This document shows positions 19,566 to 28,698 of a stretch of 64,000 bases of DNA, piece by piece. Both the position numbers and the translations under genes were made by a program. Below the pieces are notes generated by a model. It was given only the letters and a program-made list of their open reading frames with translations, did no database searches and was not told where the DNA came from. Each line of letters starts with the position of its first letter. Within the stretch, counting starts at the first letter, position 1. Source of the stretch: Pseudomonas sp. RIT409 (GTDB lineage Bacteria > Pseudomonadota > Gammaproteobacteria > Pseudomonadales > Pseudomonadaceae); NCBI RefSeq assembly GCF_003052515.2, contig NZ_QARE02000009.1, positions 1-64,000 on the forward strand, given 5' to 3'.

Positions 19566-20093
19566 ATGAGTCTGCACGAACTGAACACCTTCCCCGGCGT
19601 CACGGCCCAGCCAGACGCGGCCACCGCACAATTCGTGTTCAACCACACCATGCTGCGTGTCAAAGACATCACTGCATCGCTGGACTTCTACACACGCGTA
19701 CTGGGCTTCAGCCTGGTCGAAAAGCGTGACTTCCCTGAAGCGGAATTCAGCCTGTACTTCCTGGCGCTGGTCGACAAGGCGCAGATTCCAGAAGACGCTG
19801 CCGCTCGCACCGTCTGGATGAAGGGCATTCCCGGCATTCTTGAACTGACCCATAACCACGGCACCGAAAAGGATCCGGCCTTCAGCTATCACAACGGCAA
19901 CACCGACCCGCGCGGTTTCGGCCACATCTGCGTTTCGGTGCCGGACGTTCACGCCGCCTGCGCACGCTTTGAGGCATTAGGCGTGGATTTCCAAAAGCGC
20001 CTGACCGATGGCCGGATGAAAAGCCTGGCCTTCATCAAGGATCCGGATGGCTATTGGGTCGAAATCATCCAGCCAACGCCGGTCGCTGATTAA
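19566..20093 (+). CDS. gloA: Lactoylglutathione lyase (glyoxalase I)
   Basis: The enzyme converts the methylglyoxal-glutathione hemithioacetal to S-lactoylglutathione. The product has 175 residues with two glyoxalase half-domains. Metal-ligand regions are visible as [10 protein letters not shown] (His), [10 protein letters not shown] (Glu), GFGHICVSV (His) and GYWVEIIQP (Glu). This is the longer glyoxalase I form, which in P. aeruginosa (GloA3) is the zinc-type enzyme. The ATG at 19566 follows CGGAG; the longer frame from 19485 adds residues without homology. Two terminator-like structures follow. Confidence 0.93.
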   Translation: MSLHELNTFPGVTAQPDAATAQFVFNHTMLRVKDITASLDFYTRVLGFSLVEKRDFPEAEFSLYFLALVDKAQIPEDAAARTVWMKGIPGILELTHNHGTEKDPAFSYHNGNTDPRGFGHICVSVPDVHAACARFEALGVDFQKRLTDGRMKSLAFIKDPDGYWVEIIQPTPVAD

Positions 20094-20101
20094 GGAGCTC
20101 T

Positions 20102-20190
20102 TGTAGGAGCGCGCTTGCCCGCGACTACGTTGTCACTGCGACAACGAGGTGGCTGACACACTGCTGTCGCGGGCAAGCGCGCTCCTTACA
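20102..20190. repeat. REP-type inverted repeat pair
   Basis: A 24-base arm at 20102-20125 (TGTAGGAGCGCGCTTGCCCG and four more bases) is repeated in inverted form at 20166-20190 with a single extra base. The motif GTAGGAGC...GCTTGCCCGCG is typical of Pseudomonas REP elements that occur in inverted pairs in intergenic regions. A nested dyad CGTTGTC-N5-GACAACG lies in the loop. It sits between gloA and ahpF, where the two transcripts converge. Confidence 0.85.
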
Positions 20191-20204
20191 GGGCGGCAGC
20201 GGGT

Positions 20205-20240
20205 AAAAAAAAACCTCATGATCACTCATGAGGTTTTTTT
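20205..20240. terminator. Bidirectional terminator between gloA and ahpF
   Basis: CCTCATGA and TCATGAGG form a perfect 8-bp stem (20214-20221 and 20226-20233). Nine A residues lie to the left and seven T residues to the right, so it can stop both gloA (+) and ahpF (-) transcripts. Confidence 0.92.
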
Positions 20241-20259
20241 AACGCTGTCGCGACGGCTA

Positions 20260-21822
20260 TCACGCCGGCGCGCTGGTGCGGATCAGGTGATCGAAGGCAC
20301 TGAGGGAAGCCTTGGCGCCCTCGCCCACCGCGATCACGATCTGCTTGTACGGCACGGTCGTCACGTCACCGGCAGCGAAGACACCCGGGATCGAGGTCTC
20401 ACCGCGGTTGTCGACCACGATCTCACCCCGTGGCGACAGCTCGATGGTGCCTTTGAGCCATTCTGTATTCGGCAACAGGCCGATCTGCACGAAGATGCCT
20501 TCCAGCTCGACCGTGATCTCCTCGCCTGTGACGCGGTTCTTGTAGCGCAGGCCATTGACCTTCTGACCGTCGCCGGTGACTTCGGTGGTCAGGGCGCTGG
20601 TCAGCACCGTCACGTTCGGCAGGCTGTGCAGCTTGCGCTGCAGCACGGCATCGGCGCGCAGCGAACTGTCGAATTCCAGCAGCGTGACGTGGGACACGAT
20701 CCCCGCCAAGTCGATGGCAGCCTCGACGCCCGAGTTACCGCCGCCGATCACGGCCACACGCTTGCCCTTGAACAGCGGACCGTCGCAGTGCGGGCAATAC
20801 GCCACGCCTTTATTCCGATACTGCTGCTCGCCCGGCACGTTCATTTCGCGCCAGCGGGCGCCAGTCGCCAGAATGACGGTCTTGCCCTTCAGCACGCCGC
20901 CGCTGGCGAATTTCACCTGATGCAGCGCGCCGTTCTCGCCAGGGATCAACTGATCGCCGCGTTGCAGGTTGATGATGTCAACCTCGTACTCTTTGACGTG
21001 CTCCTCAAGGGCCACCGCGAGTTTCGGCCCTTCCGTATGCTGCACGGAGATGAAGTTCTCGATCGCCATGGTGTCCAGTACCTGACCGCCGAAGCGCTCG
21101 GCCGCGACAGCGGTACGGATGCCTTTGCGGGCAGCATAAATCGCCGCCGCCGCGCCGGCCGGGCCACCGCCGACCACCAGAACGTCGAAGGCGTCTTTGG
21201 CGTTCAGTTTCTCGGCCTGACGGTGACCGGCACTGGTGTCGATTTTCGCCAGGATTTCATCCAGGCCCATACGACCTTGACCGAACAGCTCACCATTGAG
21301 GTAGATGCTGGGCACCGACATGATCTGGCGGTCGGTGACTTCCTGCTGGAACAGGCTGCCTTCGATGGCCACGTGTTCGACGTTCGGATTGAGCACGGCC
21401 AGCAGGTTCAGCGCCTGGACCACGTCCGGGCAGTTCTGACAGGTCAGCGAGAAATAAGTCTCGAACTTGAACGCACCGGTCAGCGAACGCGCCTGCTCGA
21501 TGGTTTCTTCGCTGGCTTTGGACGGGTAGCCGCCGACTTGCAGCAGCGCCAGCACCAGCGATGTGAATTCATGCCCCATGGGCAGGCCGGCAAAACGCAG
21601 CTTGATGTCCTGGCCCGGGCTGTTCAGGGCGAAGGACGGCGTGCGCGAGTCGGTGCCGTTGGTATTCAGGGTGATTTGGTTGGAGCTGCTGACGATGTCG
21701 TTGAGCAACGACAGCATTTCCTGGGATTTCGCGCCGTCATCAAGGGACGCGACGATCTCGATTGGGCGAGTGATTCGCTCCAGGTACGATTTCAACTGAG
21801 CTTTAAGATTGGCGTCCAACAT
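20260..21822 (-). CDS. ahpF: Alkyl hydroperoxide reductase subunit F
   Basis: This is the NADH-dependent flavoprotein that re-reduces AhpC. The product has 520 residues, the usual length. Its N-terminal thioredoxin-like domain has the redox pair C128-QN-C131. The FAD site is [15 protein letters not shown], the second redox centre is CPHC in [12 protein letters not shown], the NAD site is [14 protein letters not shown], and the C-terminal FAD motif is [15 protein letters not shown]. All catalytic parts look intact. AAAGGAAG precedes the ATG. ahpC lies upstream on the same strand with a terminator between them, so ahpF probably depends partly on read-through or its own promoter. Confidence 0.97.
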   Translation of the reverse strand: MLDANLKAQLKSYLERITRPIEIVASLDDGAKSQEMLSLLNDIVSSSNQITLNTNGTDSRTPSFALNSPGQDIKLRFAGLPMGHEFTSLVLALLQVGGYPSKASEETIEQARSLTGAFKFETYFSLTCQNCPDVVQALNLLAVLNPNVEHVAIEGSLFQQEVTDRQIMSVPSIYLNGELFGQGRMGLDEILAKIDTSAGHRQAEKLNAKDAFDVLVVGGGPAGAAAAIYAARKGIRTAVAAERFGGQVLDTMAIENFISVQHTEGPKLAVALEEHVKEYEVDIINLQRGDQLIPGENGALHQVKFASGGVLKGKTVILATGARWREMNVPGEQQYRNKGVAYCPHCDGPLFKGKRVAVIGGGNSGVEAAIDLAGIVSHVTLLEFDSSLRADAVLQRKLHSLPNVTVLTSALTTEVTGDGQKVNGLRYKNRVTGEEITVELEGIFVQIGLLPNTEWLKGTIELSPRGEIVVDNRGETSIPGVFAAGDVTTVPYKQIVIAVGEGAKASLSAFDHLIRTSAPA

Positions 21823-21865
21823 GATTCGGCTTCCTTTCTTGCGGATTCTGGAGATGCAGTGTCTG

Positions 21866-21905
21866 AAAAAAAAACGCCCAGGCGATGACCGCCCGGGCGT
21901 TTTTT
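21866..21905 (-). terminator. Terminator between ahpC and ahpF
   Basis: ACGCCC-A-GGCG pairs with CGCC-C-GGGCGT (one mismatch). On the - strand it is followed by a run of eight T residues. It should end most ahpC transcripts before ahpF. T residues also flank the + side, so it may work both ways. Confidence 0.85.
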
Positions 21906-21963
21906 GGGGGCGATGCGGTTGACTTGCCTATGGGCTCAACGCCCCCGGTCCTGTCATGAGGAC

Positions 21964-22527
21964 TTAGATCTTGCCGACCAGGTCCAGGGATGGAGCCAGG
22001 GTAGCTTCGCCTTCTTTCCACTTGGCTGGGCAGACTTCGCCCGGGTGAGCAGCGACGTATTGAGCGGCTTTGATTTTGCGCAGCAGCTCAGAGGCGTCAC
22101 GGCCAACACCGCCGTCGTTCAGTTCAACGATTTTGATCTGACCTTCTGGGTTGATCACGAAGGTGCCGCGATCCGCCAGACCGGCTTCTTCGATCAGCAC
22201 GTCGAAGTTGCGGGAGATGGTCAGGGTTGGGTCGCCGATCATGGTGTACTGGATCTTGCCGATGGCTGGCGAGGTGTTGTGCCAGGCAGCGTGAGCAAAG
22301 TGGGTGTCAGTCGATACGGAGTAGATTTCAACGCCCAGTTTCTGGAAGGCGTCGTAGTTGTCAGCCAGGTCTTCCAGCTCGGTTGGGCAGACGAAGGTGA
22401 AGTCGGCTGGGTAGAAGAACACCACAGACCATTTGCCTTTGAGGTCAGCATCCGAAACTTCAACGAACGAACCATTTTTGAAAGCGGTCGCTTTGAACGG
22501 TTTGACTTGGCTGTTAATGATAGGCAT
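21964..22527 (-). CDS. ahpC: Alkyl hydroperoxide reductase subunit C (2-Cys peroxiredoxin)
   Basis: AhpC reduces hydrogen peroxide, organic peroxides and peroxynitrite and is recycled by AhpF. The product has 187 residues with the peroxidatic site FTFVCPTEL (C47) and the resolving cysteine in GEVCPAKW (about 166). The [14 protein letters not shown] segment and the GRDASELLR region are typical of the AhpC/Prx1 class. AAGGAG precedes the ATG. In pseudomonads this gene is commonly controlled by OxyR, and half-site-like elements lie upstream. Confidence 0.97.
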   Translation of the reverse strand: MPIINSQVKPFKATAFKNGSFVEVSDADLKGKWSVVFFYPADFTFVCPTELEDLADNYDAFQKLGVEIYSVSTDTHFAHAAWHNTSPAIGKIQYTMIGDPTLTISRNFDVLIEEAGLADRGTFVINPEGQIKIVELNDGGVGRDASELLRKIKAAQYVAAHPGEVCPAKWKEGEATLAPSLDLVGKI

Positions 22528-22632
22528 CGGGTGGATCTCCTTAGGGTTGGAAATGAAACGGGTTTGAATTCGATGGGGAGGAGCTTACTCACAAACACGT
22601 GTCAGGTCTCATTGGCAAACCTGATGCCAACG

Positions 22633-22676
22633 ATTGGTTTTCGCTATAAAAGAACACTTATATAGAAGCGTTCTGT
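22633..22676 (-). promoter_or_regulatory. OxyR-like half-sites upstream of ahpC
   Basis: ATTG-N7-CTAT (22633-22647) and ATAG-N7-CTGT (22662-22676) each differ by one base from the OxyR half-site ATAG-N7-CTAT. They are separated by 14 bases instead of the usual 7, so the match is imperfect. The location, 106-149 bases upstream of ahpC in an AT-rich promoter zone, fits. Binding is inferred. Confidence 0.4.
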
Positions 22677-22829
22677 GACGAACAGGCGAACGTCAGTCTC
22701 CATCCGCTCACATCGGTGAGCGCCGCGACTCAGCCTACCGACTTCCTCACGCTCAGTTCAAGCAATCGATCGCTACCACTGGCAGCAGACAGGCGCAGAG
22801 ATATGCTTCACACTGCCCGCCCCGAACAG

Positions 22830-22849
22830 TACGTAACACGGGTTACGTA
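22830..22849 (+). promoter_or_regulatory. Perfect palindrome, candidate operator of the KfrA-like gene
   Basis: TACGTAAC and GTTACGTA form a perfect 8-bp dyad with a 4-base spacer (ACGG). It ends 26 bases before the start of the KfrA-like gene. KfrA of plasmid RK2 represses its own promoter by binding a palindrome there, so autoregulation is the natural reading. The 348-base gap 22528-22875 contains no gene; besides this dyad it holds the ahpC promoter zone. Confidence 0.6.
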
Positions 22850-22875
22850 ATCAGTATCCTGCAGCAGGTATTTCT

Positions 22876-23589
22876 ATGGCCCGTAGCGGTATAACCCTCG
22901 AAGCCGTGCGCAATGCACGCTCGGCTCTCATCGCCAAGGGGGAAAACCCCAGTATCGACGCAGTACGAATAGCACTCGGTAATACAGGATCGAAAAGCAC
23001 GATTCATCGGCTGATGCGCGAACTCGACGCGACCAGCGGAACACGCACGTCCCCCTCGATCGACGACGAACTCACCGCGTTGGTATCGCGGCTTGCCGAT
23101 CGGCTACGCGGGCAAGCGCAGGAGCATATCGATGCGGCCAAGGCCAGACTCGATGCCGAGAAAAAAGAGACGCAGGACGCGCTCCACGCCGTACAACGTC
23201 AACTGGCCGACCTGATCGACCGTCATGCCGCGCAGACCACCAAGCTCGGCACTCAGACAGCCACGCTGCTGAGCACTCAACAGGCCCTGCAAAAAGAGCA
23301 GAAAGAGAATGCACGCCTGACCCAGGCCGCGCTGGACACCACGTCACGGATACAAGACAAGGAGCAGCAGGTCATAGCCCTCAAGGCACAGCATCTCCAG
23401 GCCCACACACAATGCGCTTTGCTGGAAGAGCGGCTGAGCAATGCCCGGCAGGAAAACGACAGGCTTAAAGCGCAACTGACCGAGCGCGACCAGCAGAATC
23501 GCGTGTTGGAACTGATTCTGATCAAGACCGAAGTCGCGCTCGAAAACGCCCGGGCGGAGCATGCCGCTTCCGAGCCCGATCAGGGCTGA
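22876..23589 (+). CDS. KfrA-like DNA-binding protein with long coiled coil
   Basis: The product has 237 residues. The N-terminal domain (about 1-60, MARSGITLEAVRNARSALIAKG and KSTIHRLMREL) matches the KfrA N-terminal DNA-binding family. The rest (about 75-230) is an almost continuous alpha-helical coiled coil rich in Gln, Ala, Glu and Lys. This architecture is known from plasmid KfrA, which binds its own operator and forms extended assemblies, and from chromosomal relatives in Pseudomonas. The cellular role here is unknown. Its 3' end overlaps the 3' end of the convergent kinase gene by 10 bases. Confidence 0.82.
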   Translation: MARSGITLEAVRNARSALIAKGENPSIDAVRIALGNTGSKSTIHRLMRELDATSGTRTSPSIDDELTALVSRLADRLRGQAQEHIDAAKARLDAEKKETQDALHAVQRQLADLIDRHAAQTTKLGTQTATLLSTQQALQKEQKENARLTQAALDTTSRIQDKEQQVIALKAQHLQAHTQCALLEERLSNARQENDRLKAQLTERDQQNRVLELILIKTEVALENARAEHAASEPDQG

Positions 23590-25319
23590 TCGGACGCCAG
23601 CTCGATCAACCTGCGCACCCGCTGAGCGAGGTCGTCGATATTGAAGGGCTTGATCATCATCTCCATGCCGCGCTCCAGAAGATCGCCGCGCACTTCGGCG
23701 TTGCGCGCGTACCCCGTCATGAACAGCACAGGCAGCCCCGGCCGCTGCTGCCGCGCGATTTCCGCCACCTGGCGACCGTTCAACCCCGGCAACCCGACAT
23801 CGGTCACCAACAGGTCGATGCGGTCGGGGCCGCGCAGGACCGGCAACGCCGCCACGCCATTCGAGGCCACCTCCACCGAATAGCCCAATTCACGCAGAAC
23901 ATCGACCACGAGCATGCGCACTTCCGGCTCGTCTTCGATCACCAGTACCCGCTCCCCCTGGCTGGCCCGCGGCGGCAAGGATTCGACACCGGACGGTGTC
24001 GGTCGGTCCACAGGCTCCAGATAGCAAGGCAGATACAAGTCGATGCGCGTGCCCCGCCCTTCTTCACTGTCGATCTGCACCTGGCCGCCGGTCTGGTTGA
24101 TGAAGCCATAGACCATCGAAAGCCCCAGCCCAGTGCCTTGTCCAATCGGCTTGGTGGTGAAAAACGGGTCGAATGCGCGGGCAATCACTTCGCTGGACAT
24201 CCCGCAGCCCGTGTCCTGCACGCTGAGCCTGACGTAATCCCCAGGCACCAGCGCGTCGTGCAGTACAGCGATGTGCACCCCTTCGGTCTGGATCAGCAGA
24301 CGACCGCCATCGGGCATCGCGTCCCGCGCGTTGATCACCAGGTTGAGCAACGCGTTTTCCAGTTGGTGCTCGTCTGTGCTGGTCAAGCGCAAGGCCGGGT
24401 TCAGGTCGACTTCCAGCTCGATGTTTTCGCCGATGGTCCGGCGCACCAGCTCATCCATGGACGCGACCATCCGGTTGACATCGACCGGCTGGGGGTTGAG
24501 CGACTGACGTCGGGCGAAGGCCAGCAAGCGATGCGTCAATGAGGCCGCGCGGTTGGCCGAACTCATGGCGGCGTCGATGTAGCGATCGATTTCCGACACC
24601 CGCCCGGCGGCGACGCGGCGTTGAATCAAATCCAGCGCCCCAAGCACGCCGGTCAGCATGTTGTTGAAGTCATGGGCGATCCCGCCGGTCAATTGACCGA
24701 TGGCGTCCATCTTCTGGGCATGCCGCAGCACCTCCTCGGCCTGGGCGCGCTCGCTGATTTCGATCTGCAGGCGCTCGTTGATCTCGGCGAGCTCGCGGGT
24801 CCTCTCGGCCACCCGGCGCTCCAGGCTTTCATTGAGCTCGCGCAAGGCGTCTTCAGCCTTGACCTGGGCTGTGATGTCCGTATTGGTGCCAATCCAATAG
24901 GTGATACTGCCTTGAGCGTCGCGAATGGGCAGCGCCCGGGACAGGAACCAGCGATAGAGACCGTCCTGCCCCCTCAACGGGAAGGTGTCCTCCCAGATCG
25001 ACCCGGTCGCGAAGCAATGTTGCATTCGGGCATTGACCCGTTCCAGATGATCCGGGTGGTGCAATGAACGCCAACCCAGCGCCAGCATGGCCTCCATCGA
25101 CGTACCGGTGTAGCTGTACCACCGGGCGTTGTACCAGTGAATCTGGCCCGCCGGATCGGCAATCCAGGCCAGTTGGCTCATGTTATCGGCCAGTGTCCGG
25201 AACTGCCGCTCACTTTCGTGGTGGGGCTCGCTGTGTTGAGCGGCCTGAGCGTCGTCGAGACGGCCATCAGGGGCAATGGGGTCGAGAGGCATGGCTGCCG
25301 GAAAGCTCTTGCTGGTCAA
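23580..25319 (-). CDS. PAS-domain hybrid sensor histidine kinase with receiver
   Basis: The protein has 579 residues and no membrane segment, so it is probably cytosolic. A PAS/PAC domain (about 37-155, WYSYTGTSMEAMLALGW) is followed by a coiled linker. The HisKA region has the phospho-acceptor histidine in QLTGGIAHDFNNMLTGVLG. The HATPase domain has NLVINARDAM, DTGCGM and GTGLGLSMVYGF. The C-terminal receiver (about 455-575) has acidic EDEPE, the phospho-acceptor Asp in LLVTDVGLPGLNG and Lys in MIKPF. The start is a TTG with AAGGA seven bases upstream. The next ATG (25292) lacks a Shine-Dalgarno. It starts 60 bases after gor on the same strand, so co-transcription is possible. No partner regulator is adjacent. 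Confidence 0.9.
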   Translation of the reverse strand: MTSKSFPAAMPLDPIAPDGRLDDAQAAQHSEPHHESERQFRTLADNMSQLAWIADPAGQIHWYNARWYSYTGTSMEAMLALGWRSLHHPDHLERVNARMQHCFATGSIWEDTFPLRGQDGLYRWFLSRALPIRDAQGSITYWIGTNTDITAQVKAEDALRELNESLERRVAERTRELAEINERLQIEISERAQAEEVLRHAQKMDAIGQLTGGIAHDFNNMLTGVLGALDLIQRRVAAGRVSEIDRYIDAAMSSANRAASLTHRLLAFARRQSLNPQPVDVNRMVASMDELVRRTIGENIELEVDLNPALRLTSTDEHQLENALLNLVINARDAMPDGGRLLIQTEGVHIAVLHDALVPGDYVRLSVQDTGCGMSSEVIARAFDPFFTTKPIGQGTGLGLSMVYGFINQTGGQVQIDSEEGRGTRIDLYLPCYLEPVDRPTPSGVESLPPRASQGERVLVIEDEPEVRMLVVDVLRELGYSVEVASNGVAALPVLRGPDRIDLLVTDVGLPGLNGRQVAEIARQQRPGLPVLFMTGYARNAEVRGDLLERGMEMMIKPFNIDDLAQRVRRLIELASDQP

Positions 25320-25379
25320 AAAAGGGTCCTTCCCTAAACGATTGCAGGCCGACGCCTTCCGTGGCGCCGGTATTGGCGA

Positions 25380-26735
25380 TCAGCGCGTGACGGTGCGCAT
25401 CGTGACGAATTCTTCCGCGGCGGTCGGGTGAACGCCGATCGTATCGTCGAATACCCGCTTGGTAGCGCCCGCCTTGATGGCGATGGCCATGCTCTGGATG
25501 ATTTCGCCCGCATCCGGTCCCACCATGTGGCAGCCTAGGACACGATCGGTTTTCGCGTCCACGACCAACTTCATCAGGATACGCTCCGGGTTGTCGGTCA
25601 ACGTCAGCTTCATGGGCCGGAAACGGCTCTCGAAGATCTGCAGTTCATAACCGCCCCGCTTTGCCTCTTCCTCGGTCAGGCCCACCGTACCGATGTTCGG
25701 CATACTGAACACGGCGGTGGGAATATGGTTGTAATCCACTGGCCGGTACTGCTCCGGTTTGAACAGTCGACGCGCCACGGCCATGCCTTCTGCCAGTGCC
25801 ACCGGTGTCAACTGCACGCGCCCAGTGACATCGCCGATGGCGATGATCGAAGGTTCGCTGGTCTGGTAATTGCCGTCGACCTTGATGAAACCCTTGTCAT
25901 CGAGTTCGACATTGACCGTTTCCATGCCCAGGTTATCGAGCATCGGCCTGCGTCCGGTCGCATAGAACACACAATCGGTGTTGACCGTGGTGCCGTCGTT
26001 CAGGGTCAGGTCGAGGGTGCCATCCGTTCGCTTTTCGATCCGCTCGATTTGTGCATTGAACCGCAGGTTCAGGCCGTGCTTGGTCAACTCGTCGCGCAGG
26101 TGCTCGCGCACACCGTCGTCGAACCCACGCAGGAAAAGCTCGCCCCGGTACATCAAGGTGACGTCACTGCCCATGCCATTGAAGATCGAAGCGAACTCAA
26201 CGGCGATGTAGCCGCCCCCGACCACTACGATCCGCTTGGGCAGCGTTTTTAGGAAAAAGGCTTCGTTGGAAGTGATGGCGTGCTCACGGCCCGGAATATC
26301 GGGAACCTGAGGCCAGCCACCGGTGGCGATCATGATGTGCTCGGCGGTACAGACCTGACCGTTGATTTCCACTTCATGGGGCCCGCGCAGCTTCGCATGA
26401 CCTTCCATGAGGGTCACGCCACTGTCGTTCAACAGCTTGCGGTAGATGCCGTTCAAACGGCTGATTTCCTGATTCTTGTTGGCGATCAGGCGTGCCCAGT
26501 CGAATTCGGTTTCGCCCACCGTCCAGCCGAAGGCCCGCGCGGTTTCGAAATCCTCGGAAAAGTGTGCGCCGTAGACCAGCAACTTTTTCGGTACACAGCC
26601 AACGTTGACACAGGTGCCTCCCAGGTAACGGCTTTCGGCAACCGCCACCCGAGCACCGAAGCCCGCTGAAAATCGAGCGGCGCGAACACCACCGGATCCG
26701 GCGCCAATGACGAAAAGGTCGTAGTCGTAGCTCAT
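25380..26735 (-). CDS. gor: Glutathione-disulfide reductase
   Basis: This flavoprotein reduces oxidised glutathione with NADPH. The product has 451 residues. It has an N-terminal FAD motif ([19 protein letters not shown]), the redox-active disulfide C42-VNVG-C47 in [13 protein letters not shown], an NADPH motif ([17 protein letters not shown]), the second FAD segment ([17 protein letters not shown]) and the C-terminal catalytic histidine in [15 protein letters not shown] precedes the ATG. Its location near ahpCF and gloA groups several thiol and oxidative-stress genes. Confidence 0.96.
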   Translation of the reverse strand: MSYDYDLFVIGAGSGGVRAARFSAGFGARVAVAESRYLGGTCVNVGCVPKKLLVYGAHFSEDFETARAFGWTVGETEFDWARLIANKNQEISRLNGIYRKLLNDSGVTLMEGHAKLRGPHEVEINGQVCTAEHIMIATGGWPQVPDIPGREHAITSNEAFFLKTLPKRIVVVGGGYIAVEFASIFNGMGSDVTLMYRGELFLRGFDDGVREHLRDELTKHGLNLRFNAQIERIEKRTDGTLDLTLNDGTTVNTDCVFYATGRRPMLDNLGMETVNVELDDKGFIKVDGNYQTSEPSIIAIGDVTGRVQLTPVALAEGMAVARRLFKPEQYRPVDYNHIPTAVFSMPNIGTVGLTEEEAKRGGYELQIFESRFRPMKLTLTDNPERILMKLVVDAKTDRVLGCHMVGPDAGEIIQSMAIAIKAGATKRVFDDTIGVHPTAAEEFVTMRTVTR

Positions 26736-26810
26736 GTCTATCTCCTAGGCAGGAGGGCTAGCATAACCGCTTCAGCGCAACGGGCAAGGGCTGGCGCCCA
26801 GAAACGACAA

Positions 26811-26828
26811 AGCCACCCGGAGGTGGCC
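26811..26828 (-). terminator. Terminator-like hairpin after galU
   Basis: On the - strand GGCCACC and GGTGGCT pair around TCCG and are followed by TTTGTCGTTTC. It lies between galU and gor and would end the galU transcript. The T-run is interrupted. Confidence 0.65.
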
Positions 26829-26873
26829 TTGTGCTGCGATACAGATGACCGATTCAGGATCGGCACAGTGGTA

Positions 26874-27716
26874 TCACTGGGTCGACTTGCCCGTCTTGTA
26901 GAAGTGTTCGAAGCAGAAGTTGGACGCTTCGATATAGCCTTCCGCACTACCGCAGTCGAAACGCTGACCTTTGAACTTGTAGGCCAGCACGTCGCCTTTG
27001 GCAGCCTGTTTCATCAAGGCGTCGGTGATCTGAATTTCACCGCCCTTGCCCGGCTCGGTCTCTTCGATCAATTTGAAGATGTCCGGCGTCAGGATGTAGC
27101 GGCCGATGATCGCCAGGTTGGACGGCGCATCTTCCGGCTTGGGTTTTTCGACCATGTGCGACACACGCACCAGGCCAGGCTTGATCTCTTCGCCGGCGAT
27201 GACGCCGTACTTGTTGGTTTCCTGCGGATCAACTTCCTGGATCGCGACGATCGAGCATTTGTACTTCTTGTACAGCTCGACCATCTGGGCCAGTACGCCA
27301 TCGCCCTCCAGGTTCACACACAGGTCATCCGCCAGTACGACGGCGAATGGCTCATCACCGATCAGCGGGCGACCGCTCAGAATCGCGTGACCCAAGCCCT
27401 TCATCTCGGTCTGACGGGTGTAGGCGAAGGTGCATTCGTCGATCAGCCTACGGATGCCGACCAGGTATTTTTCCTTGTCGGTGCCTTTGATCTGGTGTTC
27501 CAGCTCGTAGCTGATGTCGAAGTGGTCTTCCAGGGCACGCTTGCCGCGACCGGTCACGATGGAAATTTCATTCAGCCCCGCAGACAGCGCTTCTTCCACG
27601 CCGTACTGGATCAACGGCTTGTTGACAACTGCCAGCATCTCTTTGGGCATGGCTTTGGTCGCTGGCAAGAAGCGAGTGCCGTAACCGGCTGCAGGGAACA
27701 AGCATTTCTTGATCAT
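26874..27716 (-). CDS. galU: UTP-glucose-1-phosphate uridylyltransferase
   Basis: The enzyme makes UDP-glucose from glucose-1-phosphate and UTP for lipopolysaccharide, exopolysaccharide and other glucosylation. The product has 280 residues. It starts with MIKKCLFPAAGYGTRFLPAT (nucleotide-binding loop) and has KAMPKEMLAVVNKPLIQYG, ADDLCVNLEG and the VEKPKPEDAPSN motif of bacterial GalU. AAGGA precedes the ATG. It is related in function to the glucan cluster 14 kb away but is not part of that operon. Confidence 0.97.
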   Translation of the reverse strand: MIKKCLFPAAGYGTRFLPATKAMPKEMLAVVNKPLIQYGVEEALSAGLNEISIVTGRGKRALEDHFDISYELEHQIKGTDKEKYLVGIRRLIDECTFAYTRQTEMKGLGHAILSGRPLIGDEPFAVVLADDLCVNLEGDGVLAQMVELYKKYKCSIVAIQEVDPQETNKYGVIAGEEIKPGLVRVSHMVEKPKPEDAPSNLAIIGRYILTPDIFKLIEETEPGKGGEIQITDALMKQAAKGDVLAYKFKGQRFDCGSAEGYIEASNFCFEHFYKTGKSTQ

Positions 27717-28072
27717 ATAAGTCCTTGATGGCGCTTGGGGTGTTGCGGCGCAGTCTAATCAGGAGGCGATCACCTTACAATGCCCCCGCCACTGGCCGTT
27801 CGGTGAGTGGGTAGAGGAAGAGTTCCGCAGATAGTTCCGCACGATTTCCGATATTGCGATCACCGAACCCTGCGCACCACCGGGAGACGACGTGCGAAGG
27901 ATGGACTGCAAGGTTTGACCAGGCCTCGGAAGCTTCGCCGGCCGAGGCCATCCTGGCCCCGGACTGCTTCGGCGATACCCAGGCAAGCCTAGCCGCGTTT
28001 ACGGCGCCACGCAGGAAATTAATACGCTCGCACCGTATCATGTCGACCTGAGTCACTCATCGAGGCAGATCA
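27717..28072. other. Divergent intergenic region with an 8-bp hairpin
   Basis: No gene is supported. The region lies between the divergent galU and a small + strand gene, so it should hold both promoters. GGCCTCGG (27922-27929) and CCGAGGCC (27942-27949) form a perfect stem with a 12-base loop and no T-run. Confidence 0.4.
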
Positions 28073-28258
28073 ATGTCGCAAAGCAACGTCGTAAACGGAT
28101 ATCAGATCCAGAAACTGCAGGACGGCCAATGGTGGCTCGTCGGTCATGATGGGGAAGCAGTGGCCGGCCCACTGCCCAGCGAAGCCATGGCCCGCGAAGT
28201 CGCGGCCGTGTTCGAGGATACGGCGGCGCCTCGCCCGCGCAGCGACCGCAAATCCTGA
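28073..28258 (+). CDS. Small hypothetical protein, 61 residues
   Basis: The product begins MSQSNVVNGYQIQKLQDGQW and is soluble, with no signal sequence. Its centre (about 8-50) reads like a small beta-alpha domain with paired tryptophans (QWWLVG), and a basic tail (PRPRSDRKS) follows. A purine-rich GAGGCAG lies upstream of the ATG. I recognise no family. The coding look and the ribosome-binding site support a real gene, with moderate confidence. Confidence 0.6.
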   Translation: MSQSNVVNGYQIQKLQDGQWWLVGHDGEAVAGPLPSEAMAREVAAVFEDTAAPRPRSDRKS

Positions 28259-28406
28259 TCCATCGCCCGGCAGGGCGGCGCTACGCCGCAGCCGGGTTCT
28301 GCGCTGTGAGGAGAAAAATGTTTCCGTGATGCCGGAACGATGGCACCACCGCTCAGTCTGAGAAGTGCTGATATCAACCCCGCCCTCATCGCGAAGCCTT
28401 CGAAAA

Positions 28407-28688
28407 ATGATCAAGATCCTGTCCGTCATCGCAGTACTGGGCCTGACCGGGTGCGCGACCGCACAAAACACCTACCTGAAAAACGGCCAACAGGCGCTCA
28501 GCATCGACTGCTCCGGCGAAGCGATGTCATGGGCCGCCTGCTATGAGAAAGCCGACGCATCCTGCGCGGGCACCGGCTACAACATTGTCAGCACCAACGG
28601 CACACCGCAGCCCCAGGAAACCGACAAGACCCTGGGCGTAGACGTGGGCAACTACAAGACCCGAAACGTGCTGGTGGTCTGCAAATAG
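28407..28688 (+). CDS. Small lipoprotein of unknown function
   Basis: The 93-residue protein has a lipoprotein signal peptide (MIKILSVIAVLGLTGC), so the mature protein starts at C16 and is membrane-anchored. The mature part holds four more cysteines (DCSGEAMSWAACYEKADASC and a final VVCK), which could form disulfides in the periplasm. The ATG at 28407 is chosen because it starts the signal peptide; the frame is open back to 28365. It converges with another small lipoprotein gene, with only 10 bases between the stops. Confidence 0.75.
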   Translation: MIKILSVIAVLGLTGCATAQNTYLKNGQQALSIDCSGEAMSWAACYEKADASCAGTGYNIVSTNGTPQPQETDKTLGVDVGNYKTRNVLVVCK

Positions 28689-28698
28689 AGGCGCTGAA

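Noticed and set aside
20149..21888. A 579-codon + strand frame opposite ahpF
   Set aside because: It is antisense to the well-supported ahpF, without family motifs, and it starts inside the REP pair.
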